A DNA stretch of 64,000 nucleotides from Rhodocyclaceae bacterium (GCA_030824115.1 JAVBYI010000013.1:1-64000), one strand, 5' to 3'. Shown: positions 18,940 to 27,652, counted from the stretch's first letter. The notes: generated from the sequence alone by a model not told the origin. A program made the numbers and translations.

Positions 18940-20682
18940 TCAGGTTTTGGTCGGTTTCCCTTTGACCTGGCCGGAATTCACATAGTACTCACGCAGCGAC
19001 GCATAGCGCTCGGCACGGGCCGTGCGCACCTGGCTGATGGCACGTTCCATCGGCACGCCGATCTGGGTCAGTGTTTCGGCAGCAATCATCAGGCTGCCCT
19101 CCAGCACTTCGGGAATGACTTCCGTGGCCCCCGCCGCCTTGAGGCGACCAACATCACGCTCGTCCGGCGCCCGCACGATGATCGGTATATCCGCCCGACT
19201 TTGGCGTACCTTGCGGACCACCCGTTCAGCCGAGTTTGTATCCGGGTAGGCCACCACCAGCGCGCGGGCGCGTGAGAGGCCCGCCGCCAGTAGCACCTCG
19301 TCACGGTCGGCACTGCCGAAAACCAGCTTGCCGCCCGTTGGGACGGTGCGCTTGAGTTGGTTGGGATCGAAATCGAGCGCCAGAAACGGAATGTTCTCAG
19401 CGGCGAGGAACTGGGCGATCTGTCCGCCGGTACGTCCGAAGCCGCAAATGATCACATGCTTTTCCATGCCGAAGCCGGCGGCGGAAATGTCGAAGATCGC
19501 CTTCGCCTTGTGCGCCCAGTCGCCCTTGGTCAGTTGGCCGGAGAACACAGCGACACGGTCGATCAGGAAGGGGGCGATGAACATCGAGATCAACATGGCG
19601 GCAAGGGTCACTTGGAAAACATCGGTGCCGATCAGATTAAGTTCAAAGCCCAAGCCAATCAACACCAGCCCGAATTCACCGCCTTGCGCCAGTTGGGCGG
19701 CGGTGCGCAGGGCGATATCGATGCCGCTTTTCATCGCCCGCGCAATCAGGAACACCACTGCGCCCTTGCCGGCGACCAGCAGCAACACGGCCAGCAGCAG
19801 CCGATCCAGGTTCTTGAAGACAAAGTCGAGATCGAGCTGCATGCCGACGGTGACGAAGAACAGGCCGAGCAGAATGTCGCGGAAGGGGCGGATGTCCGCC
19901 TCCACCTGATGGCGATACATGGTTTCGGAGATCAGCATGCCGCCGATGAAAGCACCCAGCGCCAAGGACAAGCCGGCGCGCCCGGTGGCATAGGCGAGGC
20001 CGATGACGATCCATAGCGTAGCCAGCACGAACAGCTCTTCCGAGCGGTGCTTGGCGATGACGTCGTAGAGCTTGCGCATCCACTTCTGGCCTGCCCAGAT
20101 CAGGATCGTCAGCACGATGATCGCCTGCACCAGCGCCAGCGAGAGTGAGCGCGGCAGCGCCTCGATCGACTGTGCCAGCGCCGGGAAGAGAATCAGGCAG
20201 GGCACCACGGCGATGTCCTGAAACAGCAGCACGCCCATCGTCTGCCGCCCGGAGCGCGAATGCAGTTCGAAGCGTTCCGACAACATCTTGGCGACGATGG
20301 CAGTGGAGGACATCGCCACGGCCAGGCCGATCACCATGCCGGTGCGCCAGCCCTGCTCATAGCCATACATGGTGATCAAACCGGTGCCGAGTGCAGTCAG
20401 CCCCATTTGCGCGGCACCGAAGCCGAACACCAGATTGCGCATCGCCTTCAGGCGCTGCAGGTTGAACTCAAGCCCGATGGAAAACATCAGGAAGACCACG
20501 CCGAATTCGGCAATGGCGTCCACCTCGTGGCTTTCTTCGAGGGCGCGCAGGCCATAGGGGCCGAGCAGCATGCCGACCATGAGGTAGGCAAGCATCGCCG
20601 GCAGACGAAAACGCCGCGCCACCGCGAGTGCGCCGACCGCGATGGTTAACAGCAGAAAGATGACGAAAAGCTTGCCATACAT
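18940..20682 (-). CDS. KefB/KefC-type monovalent cation:proton antiporter with TrkA-N domain
   Basis: CPA2-family inner-membrane antiporter (580 aa). Residues 1 to ~380 form 12-13 membrane helices, including LAYLMVGMLLGPYGLRAL, SSTAIVAKMLSER and LALGAFIGGMLISET. The cytosolic C-terminus carries a nucleotide-binding TrkA-N domain (VIICGFGRTGGQIAQFL, VFGSADRDEVL). This domain normally gates K+ or Na+ export by ligand or redox state. No KefF/KefG partner is nearby. It lies downstream of the universal stress gene on the same strand. Confidence 0.9.
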   Translation of the reverse strand: MYGKLFVIFLLLTIAVGALAVARRFRLPAMLAYLMVGMLLGPYGLRALEESHEVDAIAEFGVVFLMFSIGLEFNLQRLKAMRNLVFGFGAAQMGLTALGTGLITMYGYEQGWRTGMVIGLAVAMSSTAIVAKMLSERFELHSRSGRQTMGVLLFQDIAVVPCLILFPALAQSIEALPRSLSLALVQAIIVLTILIWAGQKWMRKLYDVIAKHRSEELFVLATLWIVIGLAYATGRAGLSLALGAFIGGMLISETMYRHQVEADIRPFRDILLGLFFVTVGMQLDLDFVFKNLDRLLLAVLLLVAGKGAVVFLIARAMKSGIDIALRTAAQLAQGGEFGLVLIGLGFELNLIGTDVFQVTLAAMLISMFIAPFLIDRVAVFSGQLTKGDWAHKAKAIFDISAAGFGMEKHVIICGFGRTGGQIAQFLAAENIPFLALDFDPNQLKRTVPTGGKLVFGSADRDEVLLAAGLSRARALVVAYPDTNSAERVVRKVRQSRADIPIIVRAPDERDVGRLKAAGATEVIPEVLEGSLMIAAETLTQIGVPMERAISQVRTARAERYASLREYYVNSGQVKGKPTKT

Positions 20683-20701
20683 GATGGCCGGATCATACCT
20701 G

Positions 20702-20717
20702 CTGCCCGCTCGGGCAG
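20702..20717. promoter_or_regulatory. 7-bp GC-rich hairpin between usp and kefB-like genes
   Basis: CTGCCCG, CT, CGGGCAG at 20702-20717. With no T-run it is at best a weak terminator or an mRNA-stability element for the minus-strand pair. Confidence 0.4.
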
Positions 20718-20758
20718 TCAGTGGGAATCAGGCGGAATCCCCATGTAATCGCGCCATG

Positions 20759-20783
20759 AAATGTCGGCGCTGGCAGGACGGCC
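20759..20783 (-). repeat. Dispersed 24-bp repeat, copy 6
   Basis: Minus-strand perfect consensus copy (GCCGTCCTGC, CAGCGCCGAC, ATTTC) immediately downstream of the universal stress protein stop codon, in the intergenic space before the KefB-like gene. Confidence 0.9.
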
Positions 20784-20786
20784 TGC

Positions 20787-21209
20787 TTACTTGACCAGCG
20801 TGACCGGCAACTGGGTGAGGTGTAGCACTTCGGTGGTGACCGAACCCATCAGCACGCTGCCGATGGCGCCGAGGCCGCGCGTGCCCATGACGATCTTGTC
20901 GCACGCCTGGTCAATCGCAAACCGGGCGATGGTTTCGGCGACTGGCCCCAGCGAGACCTCGGCGTTGTAGGCAATTCCCGCCTTGTCGAGCAGAGCGCGG
21001 GCGGAAACGAGGGCATCGCCACCGCGTGAAGTTTGCATCGCCTCGATTTCGTCGGCGGGCATGTGGCCGCGTACCTCGGGGGCATCGATGGGCGCCTGGA
21101 CATTGATCAGGCGCACCTCATGACCACCGCAGCCCTGCAACATTGCGATGACATGCTGCGCAGCGCGATCGGAATGCGGGGAACCATCGACGGGAAGCAG
21201 GATTTTCAT
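20787..21209 (-). CDS. Universal stress protein (UspA family)
   Basis: 140-aa single-domain Usp. It begins MKILLPVDGSPHSDRA and ends with the ATP-binding signature GTRGLGAIGSVLMGSVTTEVL (G2xG9xGS/T type), so it is likely of the ATP-binding class. It is a cytosolic stress protein with no defined reaction. It lies upstream of the KefB-like antiporter and could form an operon with it; Usp domains often accompany cation antiporters. Confidence 0.93.
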   Translation of the reverse strand: MKILLPVDGSPHSDRAAQHVIAMLQGCGGHEVRLINVQAPIDAPEVRGHMPADEIEAMQTSRGGDALVSARALLDKAGIAYNAEVSLGPVAETIARFAIDQACDKIVMGTRGLGAIGSVLMGSVTTEVLHLTQLPVTLVK

Positions 21210-21242
21210 GGCGTTTTCCTTGTCTATCTTGTGCCTTGGATG

Positions 21243-21258
21243 CGGCTAAGTTTAGCCG
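21243..21258. promoter_or_regulatory. Palindrome CGGCTAA-GT-TTAGCCG
   Basis: Perfect 7-bp inverted repeat with a 2-bp centre in the divergent intergenic region between the universal stress gene and the antiporter gene, 34 bp before the usp start. Its position and symmetry fit a dimeric-repressor operator. The regulator is unknown. Confidence 0.45.
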
Positions 21259-21276
21259 AATCCCCCTTGTTGCAGT

Positions 21277-21323
21277 GCGGAAATTTTGCGGTCGCGGTGT
21301 TAGAATCGGCCGCAAATTTTCGC
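21277..21323. promoter_or_regulatory. Imperfect inverted repeat just upstream of the antiporter ATG
   Basis: GGAAATTTTGCGG (21279-21291) is nearly complementary to CCGCAAATTTTCG (21310-21322), separated by about 18 bp that include a TTAGAAT hexamer-like -10. It ends 10 bp before the ATG at 21334, so it is either an operator around the promoter or a 5' leader hairpin. Confidence 0.4.
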
Positions 21324-21333
21324 GGAGAAACCC

Positions 21334-22626
21334 ATGGACGTGTTTGGCATTCCGGTCGACTTCATCCTCTTCGCCGCTACCTTGCTGGGCGTGGCGCTCT
21401 TCCATCACTATGTGCTGCAGGTGGCGCTGACCGGCTTGGCCGTGATTACCAGCTACAAAATCCTGTTCACCGGGTTCAAGACCGGCCCCGGCCTCGCCGG
21501 GTTTGCCGCCCACATGGGGCACGAATGGGTGCTGCTGGCCAACCTGCTCGGTCTGTTGGTCGGCTTTGCCCTGCTGGCGCGCCATTTTGAGGACAGCGGT
21601 GTCCCCGAGGTGCTGCCCAAGCTGTTGCCTGAGGGCTGGAAAGGCCCCTTCATGCTGCTGGTCATCATCTTCGTGCTGTCCGGTTTCCTCGACAACATCG
21701 CCGCTGCGCTGATCGGCGCCACCGTGGCGGCCAGCGTGTTCAAGCGCAAGGTGCATATCGGCTACCTCGCCGCCATCGTCGCTGCCTCGAATGGCGGGGG
21801 CGCCGGTTCGGTGGTCGGCGATACCACCACCACCATGATGTGGCTGGATGGTGTCAGCCCACTGGATGTACTGGAAGCGTATGTTGCGTCGGGCGTCGCG
21901 CTGATCGTGTTTGGCATTCCCGCCGCGCTGGCGCAGCACAAGCACATGGCGATCAGCCGCGAGTTCAAGGCGGCACACCATATCGACTGGGCGCGTGTCG
22001 GCATCGTTGCCTTCATCCTGGTGGCTGCAATCATCACCAACGTCACGGTCAACCTGAACTTTGCCGCCGCTGCCGATCACTTCCCCTTCCTCGGCGCAGC
22101 CGTCTGGGTGGCGCTGCTGGCGGCCGTGCCGCTGCGCAAGCCGGAGTGGAGTCTGGTGCCGGGCGCCTTCAAGGGCTCAGTCTTCCTTCTGTCGCTGGTT
22201 ACCTGCGCCTCGATGATGCCGGTTGAAGCCCTGCCGCCGGCTTCATGGCCCTCGGCGCTGGCCCTCGGTTTCATCTCCGCCGTGTTCGACAACATCCCGC
22301 TTACCGCGCTGGCGCTGAAGCAGGGCGGCTTCGACTGGGGTTTCCTCGCCTATGCGGTCGGTTTCGGCGGTTCGATGCTGTGGTTCGGCTCGTCTGCCGG
22401 TGTGGCGGTGGCCAACCTGTTCCCCGAAGCCAAGTCGGTGGGCCAGTGGCTGCGCCATGGCTGGTTTATCGCCGTGGGCTATGTCGTGGGTTTCTTCTTC
22501 CTGCTGGCAGTGCTGGGCTGGCATCCGCACGAAAAGCACAAGGAGGGTGTCAGCGTGCCGTCTGCGGCTGAACAGAATGCCGTCCTGCCAGCGCCGACAT
22601 TTCCTCAAACCACCGCCACCCAATAA
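21334..22626 (+). CDS. Ion-transporter (NhaD/ArsB-like) antiporter
   Basis: 430-aa inner-membrane protein with about 11-12 helices of the ion transporter superfamily. Two similar halves carry SGFLDNIAAALIGATVAA and SAVFDNIPLTALALKQGG; the repeated DN(I) motif in helix hairpins is characteristic of NhaD-type Na+/H+ antiporters and ArsB relatives. GGGAGSVVGDTTTTMMW and GFGGSMLWFGSSAGVAVAN match the substrate region. Sodium/proton exchange is the likely role, inferred from family and from the sodium symporters nearby. The last 15 codons include a dispersed repeat (AVLPAPTF). Confidence 0.8.
   Translation: MDVFGIPVDFILFAATLLGVALFHHYVLQVALTGLAVITSYKILFTGFKTGPGLAGFAAHMGHEWVLLANLLGLLVGFALLARHFEDSGVPEVLPKLLPEGWKGPFMLLVIIFVLSGFLDNIAAALIGATVAASVFKRKVHIGYLAAIVAASNGGGAGSVVGDTTTTMMWLDGVSPLDVLEAYVASGVALIVFGIPAALAQHKHMAISREFKAAHHIDWARVGIVAFILVAAIITNVTVNLNFAAAADHFPFLGAAVWVALLAAVPLRKPEWSLVPGAFKGSVFLLSLVTCASMMPVEALPPASWPSALALGFISAVFDNIPLTALALKQGGFDWGFLAYAVGFGGSMLWFGSSAGVAVANLFPEAKSVGQWLRHGWFIAVGYVVGFFFLLAVLGWHPHEKHKEGVSVPSAAEQNAVLPAPTFPQTTATQ
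22579..22604 (+). repeat. Dispersed 24-bp repeat, copy 7
   Basis: Perfect consensus copy in the extreme 3' end of the antiporter gene, translated as AVLPAPTF about 7 residues before the stop codon. Confidence 0.9.
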
Positions 22627-22635
22627 GAAGACGCC

Positions 22636-24072
22636 ATGTCTGTCTCCAGCGCCAACTTGCATAGCCAACTGGCGGCGCTGATCAAGCGTCCGCCGGTTAC
22701 TGTTGCGCCGGAGTCCACCCTGCGCGATGCCGTGCAGGCCATGTCCGAGCATCGCGTCGGCTCGATCATCATTGTCGAGCCGGAAAGCGGCCGGCCGATC
22801 GGCATCTTTACGCTGCGCGATCTGCTGCACAAGGTGGCGGCCAAGGCTTCTTGCGATCTCGATCAGATGATCATGTCGGTGATGAGCGGCAGCAACCTGC
22901 TGATGCTCAACTGGCGGTCTACGGTCTACCAGGCGGCGCTGGTGATGGCGCGCCATGGCGTGCATCACGTCATCGTGGTGGATGCGGCCGGCAAGCTCAA
23001 GGGCATTGTTTCGCAAGAAGATATTTACGAATTGCAAAGTGGCGGCGCCAAGGCGATTTCCGGTGCCATTCGTACTGCCAAGGACATCGACAGCCTGGTT
23101 TCGGCCGCGCAGGATATTCACCGTCTGGCCGAGCGCACCCTCGCCGAGGGCGGCGCCGCCGAAGCACTGACCCAACTGATTTCCTCCCTTAACGATCACC
23201 TGACCGTCCGCCTGATCGAAATCACCAAGCTTGATTTTGATCTGCCCAAGGTGCCGTGGACGTGGCTCGCCTTCGGTTCGGAGGGACGCTATGAGCAGAC
23301 CCTCTCGACCGATCAGGATAACGGCATCGTCTTTGCCGCGCCGGTTGAACAGGCCGAAGCCATCCGTCAGGCTTTCCTGCCGTTTGCCCGGGAAGTGAAC
23401 AAGCGTCTCGATGCCTGCGGCTTCCCGCTGTGCAAAGGCAATGTGATGGCCAGCAATCCCGAGCTGTGCCTGTCCGTCGATGAGTGGCATGGGCGCTTCA
23501 GCCGCTGGCTGCGCTCGACCACGCCGCAGGCGTTGCTGGATTCGACCATCTACTTTGACTTCCGGCCGATCTTTGGCGAGGAGTCGCTGGCCGAGGCATT
23601 GCGCGCATGGCTGTGCAAGCATATTCCCGATGCCACCCTGTTCCTGCGCTTCATGGCGCAGGATGCCCTGCGTGCCCAGGCACCACTGGGCATGATTCGC
23701 GATTTCAGCTTTGACGACAACAAGACCTATCCGCATACCATCGACCTCAAGACCCAGGGCACCCGCCTGTTTGTCGATGTGGCGCGGATTCTGGCGCTGG
23801 CCAATGGCATTGATGAAACCAGCACCCCCGAACGGCTGCGCGCTGCGGCCGAGCGGGGCAAGTTTGGCCGTGATGACATCGGCGCCGTGATCGATGGCTT
23901 TTTCTTCATCCAGCAACTGCGCCTACGGGTTCAACAGGCCGGCACGCCGATGGGTCTGGCCAACCGCGTCGACCCCGAAGCACTCAACGAGCTTGATCGT
24001 TTCGTGCTCAAGGAAGCCCTCAAGCAGGCTAAAAAGCTGCAGCGGCGCATCCAGATGGATTACCACCTGTAG
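22636..24072 (+). CDS. CBS-pair plus DUF294 putative nucleotidyltransferase
   Basis: 478-aa cytosolic protein. Residues 1-~145 form a tandem CBS pair (GSIIIVEPESGRPIGIFTLRDLL, HHVIVVDAAGKLKGIVSQEDIYEL) that should bind an adenine nucleotide. Next comes a GlnD-like nucleotidyltransferase core with FGSEGRYEQTLSTDQDNG (GS at 214-215, Asp226 and Asp228 as metal ligands), then the DUF294 C-terminal helical domain. Genes of this type often sit beside actP-like symporters, as here (198 bp upstream of the DUF4212-symporter operon), which suggests control of transport or acetate metabolism. The reaction is not established. Confidence 0.87.
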   Translation: MSVSSANLHSQLAALIKRPPVTVAPESTLRDAVQAMSEHRVGSIIIVEPESGRPIGIFTLRDLLHKVAAKASCDLDQMIMSVMSGSNLLMLNWRSTVYQAALVMARHGVHHVIVVDAAGKLKGIVSQEDIYELQSGGAKAISGAIRTAKDIDSLVSAAQDIHRLAERTLAEGGAAEALTQLISSLNDHLTVRLIEITKLDFDLPKVPWTWLAFGSEGRYEQTLSTDQDNGIVFAAPVEQAEAIRQAFLPFAREVNKRLDACGFPLCKGNVMASNPELCLSVDEWHGRFSRWLRSTTPQALLDSTIYFDFRPIFGEESLAEALRAWLCKHIPDATLFLRFMAQDALRAQAPLGMIRDFSFDDNKTYPHTIDLKTQGTRLFVDVARILALANGIDETSTPERLRAAAERGKFGRDDIGAVIDGFFFIQQLRLRVQQAGTPMGLANRVDPEALNELDRFVLKEALKQAKKLQRRIQMDYHL

Positions 24073-24103
24073 TCCTCCCCGCACTGACCGGACCAGCTTG
24101 CTT

Positions 24104-24140
24104 GTAAGTCTGTGTTCAGTATTTGTAAGCCTAAAGTAAG
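24104..24140 (+). promoter_or_regulatory. Three GTAAG half-sites upstream of the DUF4212-symporter operon
   Basis: GTAAG occurs at 24104, 24125 and 24136. The last two are direct repeats exactly 11 bp apart (one helical turn), the spacing used by OmpR/PmrA-type regulators. GTAAGTCTGTGTT here matches GTAAGTCCGTGTT in front of the DUF485-actP operon. The likely binder is the response regulator encoded at 27723, which is an inference. Confidence 0.6.
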
Positions 24141-24269
24141 CTGGCCTTCCCATAATCCGCCCACGCGAAAGTGTCGGCCGGGTCTTTGGCCGTTGCTTTT
24201 TGCCACCACTTTGATAGCCGGCGCCTTATCCATTTACGACCGGTTAACTTCTCAACAAGGAGGAAATCC

Positions 24270-24530
24270 ATGCAACATAGCCACGACGCGCAAGGGTATT
24301 GGAAAGCGACGCTGGGCCTCTTGACCAAGATCCTGATTGTTTGGTTCATGGTCTCGTTCGGCGCCGGCATCCTGTTCGCCGACCTGCTCAACGGCATCAA
24401 GTTGGGCGGTTACCCGCTCGGCTTCTGGTTTGCCCACCAGGGTTCGATCTACATCTTCATCGCCTTGATCTTCTATTACGGCAAGGCCATGGGTGATATC
24501 GATCGCGAATTCGACGTTCACGAAGACTAA
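24270..24530 (+). CDS. DUF4212 small membrane partner of a sodium:solute symporter
   Basis: 86-aa protein with two membrane helices (ILIVWFMVSFGAGILFA and FWFAHQGSIYIFIALIFYYG) and a short acidic tail. DUF4212 proteins precede VC_2705-type symporters and are regarded as their small subunit. The start follows a near-perfect AAGGAGGAAA ribosome-binding site, which suggests high expression. The symporter starts 13 bp after the stop. Confidence 0.9.
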   Translation: MQHSHDAQGYWKATLGLLTKILIVWFMVSFGAGILFADLLNGIKLGGYPLGFWFAHQGSIYIFIALIFYYGKAMGDIDREFDVHED

Positions 24531-24543
24531 GGAGCCACAACAC

Positions 24544-26349
24544 ATGGATCTTCAAACTACAACCTATCTCGTCGTCGGCGCCAGCTTCGCGCTGTACATC
24601 GGCATCGCCATCTGGGCGCGTGCCGGCTCGACCAGCGAGTTCTACGCCGCCGGCGGCGCTGTCCACCCCGTGATGAACGGGATGGCCACGGCGGCTGACT
24701 GGATGTCCGCCGCTTCCTTCATCTCCATGGCCGGCCTGATCGCCAACATGGGTTATGGCGGTGGCCTGTTCCTGATGGGCTGGACCGGTGGTTACGTGCT
24801 GCTGGCGATGCTGCTGGCCCCGTACCTGCGCAAGTTCGGCAAGTTCACCGTGCCGCAGTTCATCGGCGACCGCTTCTACTCGAAGTCGGCGTCGACCGTT
24901 GCGGTGGTGTGTCTGCTGACCGCTTCGCTGACCTACATCATCGGTCAGATGACGGGCGTTGGTGTGGCCTTCTCGCGCTTCCTGAACGTGTCGTCCGATA
25001 CCGGTATCTACATCGGTCAGGCGATTGTGTTCCTGTACGCCGTGTTCGGCGGCATGAAGGGCATCACCTACACCCAGGTCGCCCAGTACATCGTGCTGAT
25101 CGCTGCCTACATCATCCCGGCCGTCTTCATCTCCATCGCCCTGACCGGCAACCCGCTGCCGCAACTGGGCCTCGGTTCGACGATGAGTGGCACCGACATG
25201 GCGCTGCTGGCCAAGCTGGACACGGTGGTGACCGAGTTGGGCTTCGGCAAGTACACGACCACGACCGCTGGTTCGACGCTCAACATGTTCGTCTACACCA
25301 TGTCGCTGATGATCGGTACTGCCGGTCTGCCGCACGTGATCATGCGCTTCTTCACCGTGCCGTCCGTGGCTGCTGCACGTAGCTCCGCCGGCTGGGCGCT
25401 GGTCTTCATCGCCTTGCTCTACACGACCGCGCCTGCGGTTGCTGCAATGGCCAAGATGAACCTGCATGGCACCGTCAACACCGCTGTCAAGACCGGTGGC
25501 GACCTGTATGCAGAAGAGTCGAGCATCAAGGCGGATGAGCGTCCGGACTGGATGAAGCGCTGGGAAAAGACCGGCCTGCTGAAGTTCACCGACAAGAACG
25601 GTGACGGCCGCATCCAGTATTACAACGACGCGACCAAGAACCCGGAAGCCAAGGCGAAGGCCGAAGCCGCAGGCTGGAAGGGTAACGAGCTGACGGTTAA
25701 CGCCGACATCATCGTGCTGGCCAACCCCGAAATCGCGCTGCTGCCCAACTGGGTGATCGCACTGGTGGCTGCCGGTGGTCTGGCCGCCGCGCTCTCTACC
25801 GCTGCCGGTCTGCTGATGGCCATTTCCTCCGCCGTGTCGCATGACCTGGTGAAGGGCGTGTTCATGCCGGACATCAGTGAGAAGGGCGAACTCATGGCAG
25901 GCAAGATTGCCATGGCGGTGGCGATTGTCGTGTCCGGTTACCTCGGTCTGAATCCGCCAGGATTCGCGGCCGGTACGGTGGCCCTGGCCTTCGGTATTGC
26001 CGCTTCGTCGCTGTTCCCCGCGATCATGATGGGTATCTTCTCCAAGAAGATGAACAAGGAAGGCGCCATGGCCGGCATGCTGGCAGGTCTCTTCATCACC
26101 CTGTTCTACGTGTTCGCACACAAGGGTATCTTCTTCATCAAGGGTACCGAGTTCCTCAACCTGATCGGCGGCGCCAACCCGTTCTTCGGCATCACGCCGG
26201 AAGCCTTCGGTGCCATCGGCGCGCTGGTTAACTTTGCGGTCGCCTTCGCGGTCGACAAGGTCACCAAGGAGCCGCCCGAGCACATCCAGCACATGGTGGA
26301 AGCCGTGCGTATCCCGCGTGGTTCCAAGATGGTCGATGGTGCTCACTAA
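24544..26349 (+). CDS. Sodium:solute symporter, VC_2705-like (acetate/lactate type)
   Basis: 601-aa SSS-family symporter with about 13 helices. It has the family segments AADWMSAASFISMAGLIANMG, GWTGGYVLLAMLLAPYLRKFG, GGMKGITYTQVAQYIVL and LAAALSTAAGLLMAISSAVSHDL. The substrate is probably a short-chain organic acid. A hydrophilic insert (~residues 310-385) contains DKNGDGRIQ starting at Asp350, an EF-hand-like calcium-binding loop whose twelfth position is Asn instead of Glu. It pairs with the upstream DUF4212 gene. Confidence 0.9.
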   Translation: MDLQTTTYLVVGASFALYIGIAIWARAGSTSEFYAAGGAVHPVMNGMATAADWMSAASFISMAGLIANMGYGGGLFLMGWTGGYVLLAMLLAPYLRKFGKFTVPQFIGDRFYSKSASTVAVVCLLTASLTYIIGQMTGVGVAFSRFLNVSSDTGIYIGQAIVFLYAVFGGMKGITYTQVAQYIVLIAAYIIPAVFISIALTGNPLPQLGLGSTMSGTDMALLAKLDTVVTELGFGKYTTTTAGSTLNMFVYTMSLMIGTAGLPHVIMRFFTVPSVAAARSSAGWALVFIALLYTTAPAVAAMAKMNLHGTVNTAVKTGGDLYAEESSIKADERPDWMKRWEKTGLLKFTDKNGDGRIQYYNDATKNPEAKAKAEAAGWKGNELTVNADIIVLANPEIALLPNWVIALVAAGGLAAALSTAAGLLMAISSAVSHDLVKGVFMPDISEKGELMAGKIAMAVAIVVSGYLGLNPPGFAAGTVALAFGIAASSLFPAIMMGIFSKKMNKEGAMAGMLAGLFITLFYVFAHKGIFFIKGTEFLNLIGGANPFFGITPEAFGAIGALVNFAVAFAVDKVTKEPPEHIQHMVEAVRIPRGSKMVDGAH

Positions 26350-26407
26350 GTAAGCAGAACACTCCGCGACGGGCCTTCAAAAGGCCTGTTGCCCGGAGGA
26401 GGAGTTG

Positions 26408-26443
26408 GCCCCGCTGGGTTAGACTGGCGGGGCTTTTTATTTA
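26408..26443 (+). terminator. Intrinsic terminator after the symporter gene
   Basis: GCCCCGC (26408-26414), a 12-nt loop and GCGGGGC (26427-26433) are followed by TTTTTATTT. A second short hairpin, GGCCTT-CAA-AAGGCC, lies just before it (26372-26386). Confidence 0.85.
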
Positions 26444-26458
26444 CGGAGCCTGATTCCC

Positions 26459-26812
26459 ATGATGTTCAATGTCAGCATCGCCATGAACTGGATTTTGTTT
26501 CTGGCATTGTTTCCCATCGTCTTCTTCTGGCTACGCCGTACCTGGCGCATCCTCATCAAGCGCGATTTTTCCGAGGTGGCGCTGAGAAAAGGGCTGCCGC
26601 CCGAGAATCCCGAAAAGTTTGCCCCCTACTGCGCCATCATCAACATGATCGGCGGCATCATCATTGCGTTCGTGATCGTCGGCGTGCTGACGGGGGTTCT
26701 GGACTACGGCACCTGGACCGCGATTGCCGGCTCCACCATCTGGATGAAGTTCATCTTTGACTACATCCTGAGTCGCAACGCGCATCCGATTGTCCCCAAG
26801 AAAAAGGCTTGA
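26459..26812 (+). CDS. Small hypothetical membrane protein
   Basis: 117-aa protein with three predicted hydrophobic stretches (WILFLALFPIVFFWL, CAIINMIGGIIIAFVIVGVLTGVL, TAIAGSTIWMKFIFDYIL) and a basic C-terminus (PIVPKKKA). I do not recognise the family. It follows the symporter terminator, has an ACGGAG-like ribosome-binding site and uses codons like its neighbours. It may be an accessory to the transport region, but nothing shows this directly. Confidence 0.7.
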   Translation: MMFNVSIAMNWILFLALFPIVFFWLRRTWRILIKRDFSEVALRKGLPPENPEKFAPYCAIINMIGGIIIAFVIVGVLTGVLDYGTWTAIAGSTIWMKFIFDYILSRNAHPIVPKKKA

Positions 26813-26890
26813 CAACTCAGGTCAGAAAGCAGTTTGGCTGGACAGTTGTGCCGCGCGGCCTGTGATCGCGTACACACAATGGAGGTCAGC

Positions 26891-27652
26891 ATGAAGGAAA
26901 AAATCCGGGTCGGATTGATTGGCTATGGGCGCGCCGGACAGGCCGTGGCACGGGTGCTGGGCAAGGCGGACGGGATTGCATTGCGCTGGATCGTCAAGCA
27001 AAAGCCTGCCAGCGAAATCAATCAGGCCACCGCCCCGGCACCCATTCATGATCCTGCCGGTCTGCAAAGCGGGGCTTTGTTCGATAGCCTGCCGGTGGAT
27101 GTTGTGGTTGATTTTTCCACGGCGGCGGCGATTCGCAAATATGGGCGGGAGGCGGCTGCCCGCAAGATCGCCATCATCACCGCAATTTCGAAGTATCCGG
27201 AAACAAGCAAGGCGCTGCTGGTCAGGCTGGCACAGGAAACGGCCGTGATGAACTCGCCCAACATCACGCTCGGCATCAACTACCTGTTGGTGGCGTCGCA
27301 ACTTTTGCAGCACATTGCGCCCTTTACCGACATCGAGGTGGTCGAGGAACATTTTCGTGACAAGGCCGAGCGCTCCGGCACCGCACTGCGTATCGCACAA
27401 ACCCTCGGGTTGGATGAAAGCAAGGTGAATTCGATCCGGGTGGGTGGCATTGTCGGGCGCCATGAGGTGATCTTTGGATTCCCGTTCCAGACGGTGCGAC
27501 TGGTGCATGATTCGATCAGTCGCGAAGCCTTTGGCACCGGTGCCCTGTTTGCCCTGCGCAAGCTGTACCAAAGACCGCCCGGCCTGTATACCTACGAGAG
27601 CCTTCTGCGTGAGGCGATGAAAGAGGCGCTGCAGGGTGATCAGGATGGTTAG
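26891..27652 (+). CDS. Dihydrodipicolinate reductase-like oxidoreductase
   Basis: 253-aa protein with an N-terminal Rossmann fold (VGLIGYGRAGQAVARVL) and a DapB-like C-terminal domain. The DapB catalytic segment, usually E-x-HH-x-x-K-x-D-x-PSGTA, reads VEEHFRDKAERSGTALRIA here: one His, the Lys and SGTA are kept, while the second His and the D-x-P are lost. It may therefore be a paralogue acting on another substrate, and a separate housekeeping dapB probably exists elsewhere. A GGAGG site precedes the ATG at 26891. Confidence 0.75.
   Translation: MKEKIRVGLIGYGRAGQAVARVLGKADGIALRWIVKQKPASEINQATAPAPIHDPAGLQSGALFDSLPVDVVVDFSTAAAIRKYGREAAARKIAIITAISKYPETSKALLVRLAQETAVMNSPNITLGINYLLVASQLLQHIAPFTDIEVVEEHFRDKAERSGTALRIAQTLGLDESKVNSIRVGGIVGRHEVIFGFPFQTVRLVHDSISREAFGTGALFALRKLYQRPPGLYTYESLLREAMKEALQGDQDG

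Noticed and set aside
24457-26346. 629-codon open frame opposite the symporter
   Set aside because: It is a reverse-frame shadow of a strongly expressed membrane-protein gene, with extreme His/Arg/Gly content and no known domain.
26344-26356. GTAAG at the symporter stop codon as another regulatory half-site
   Set aside because: It lies at the gene end directly upstream of a terminator, has no 11-bp partner and is not in a promoter position.
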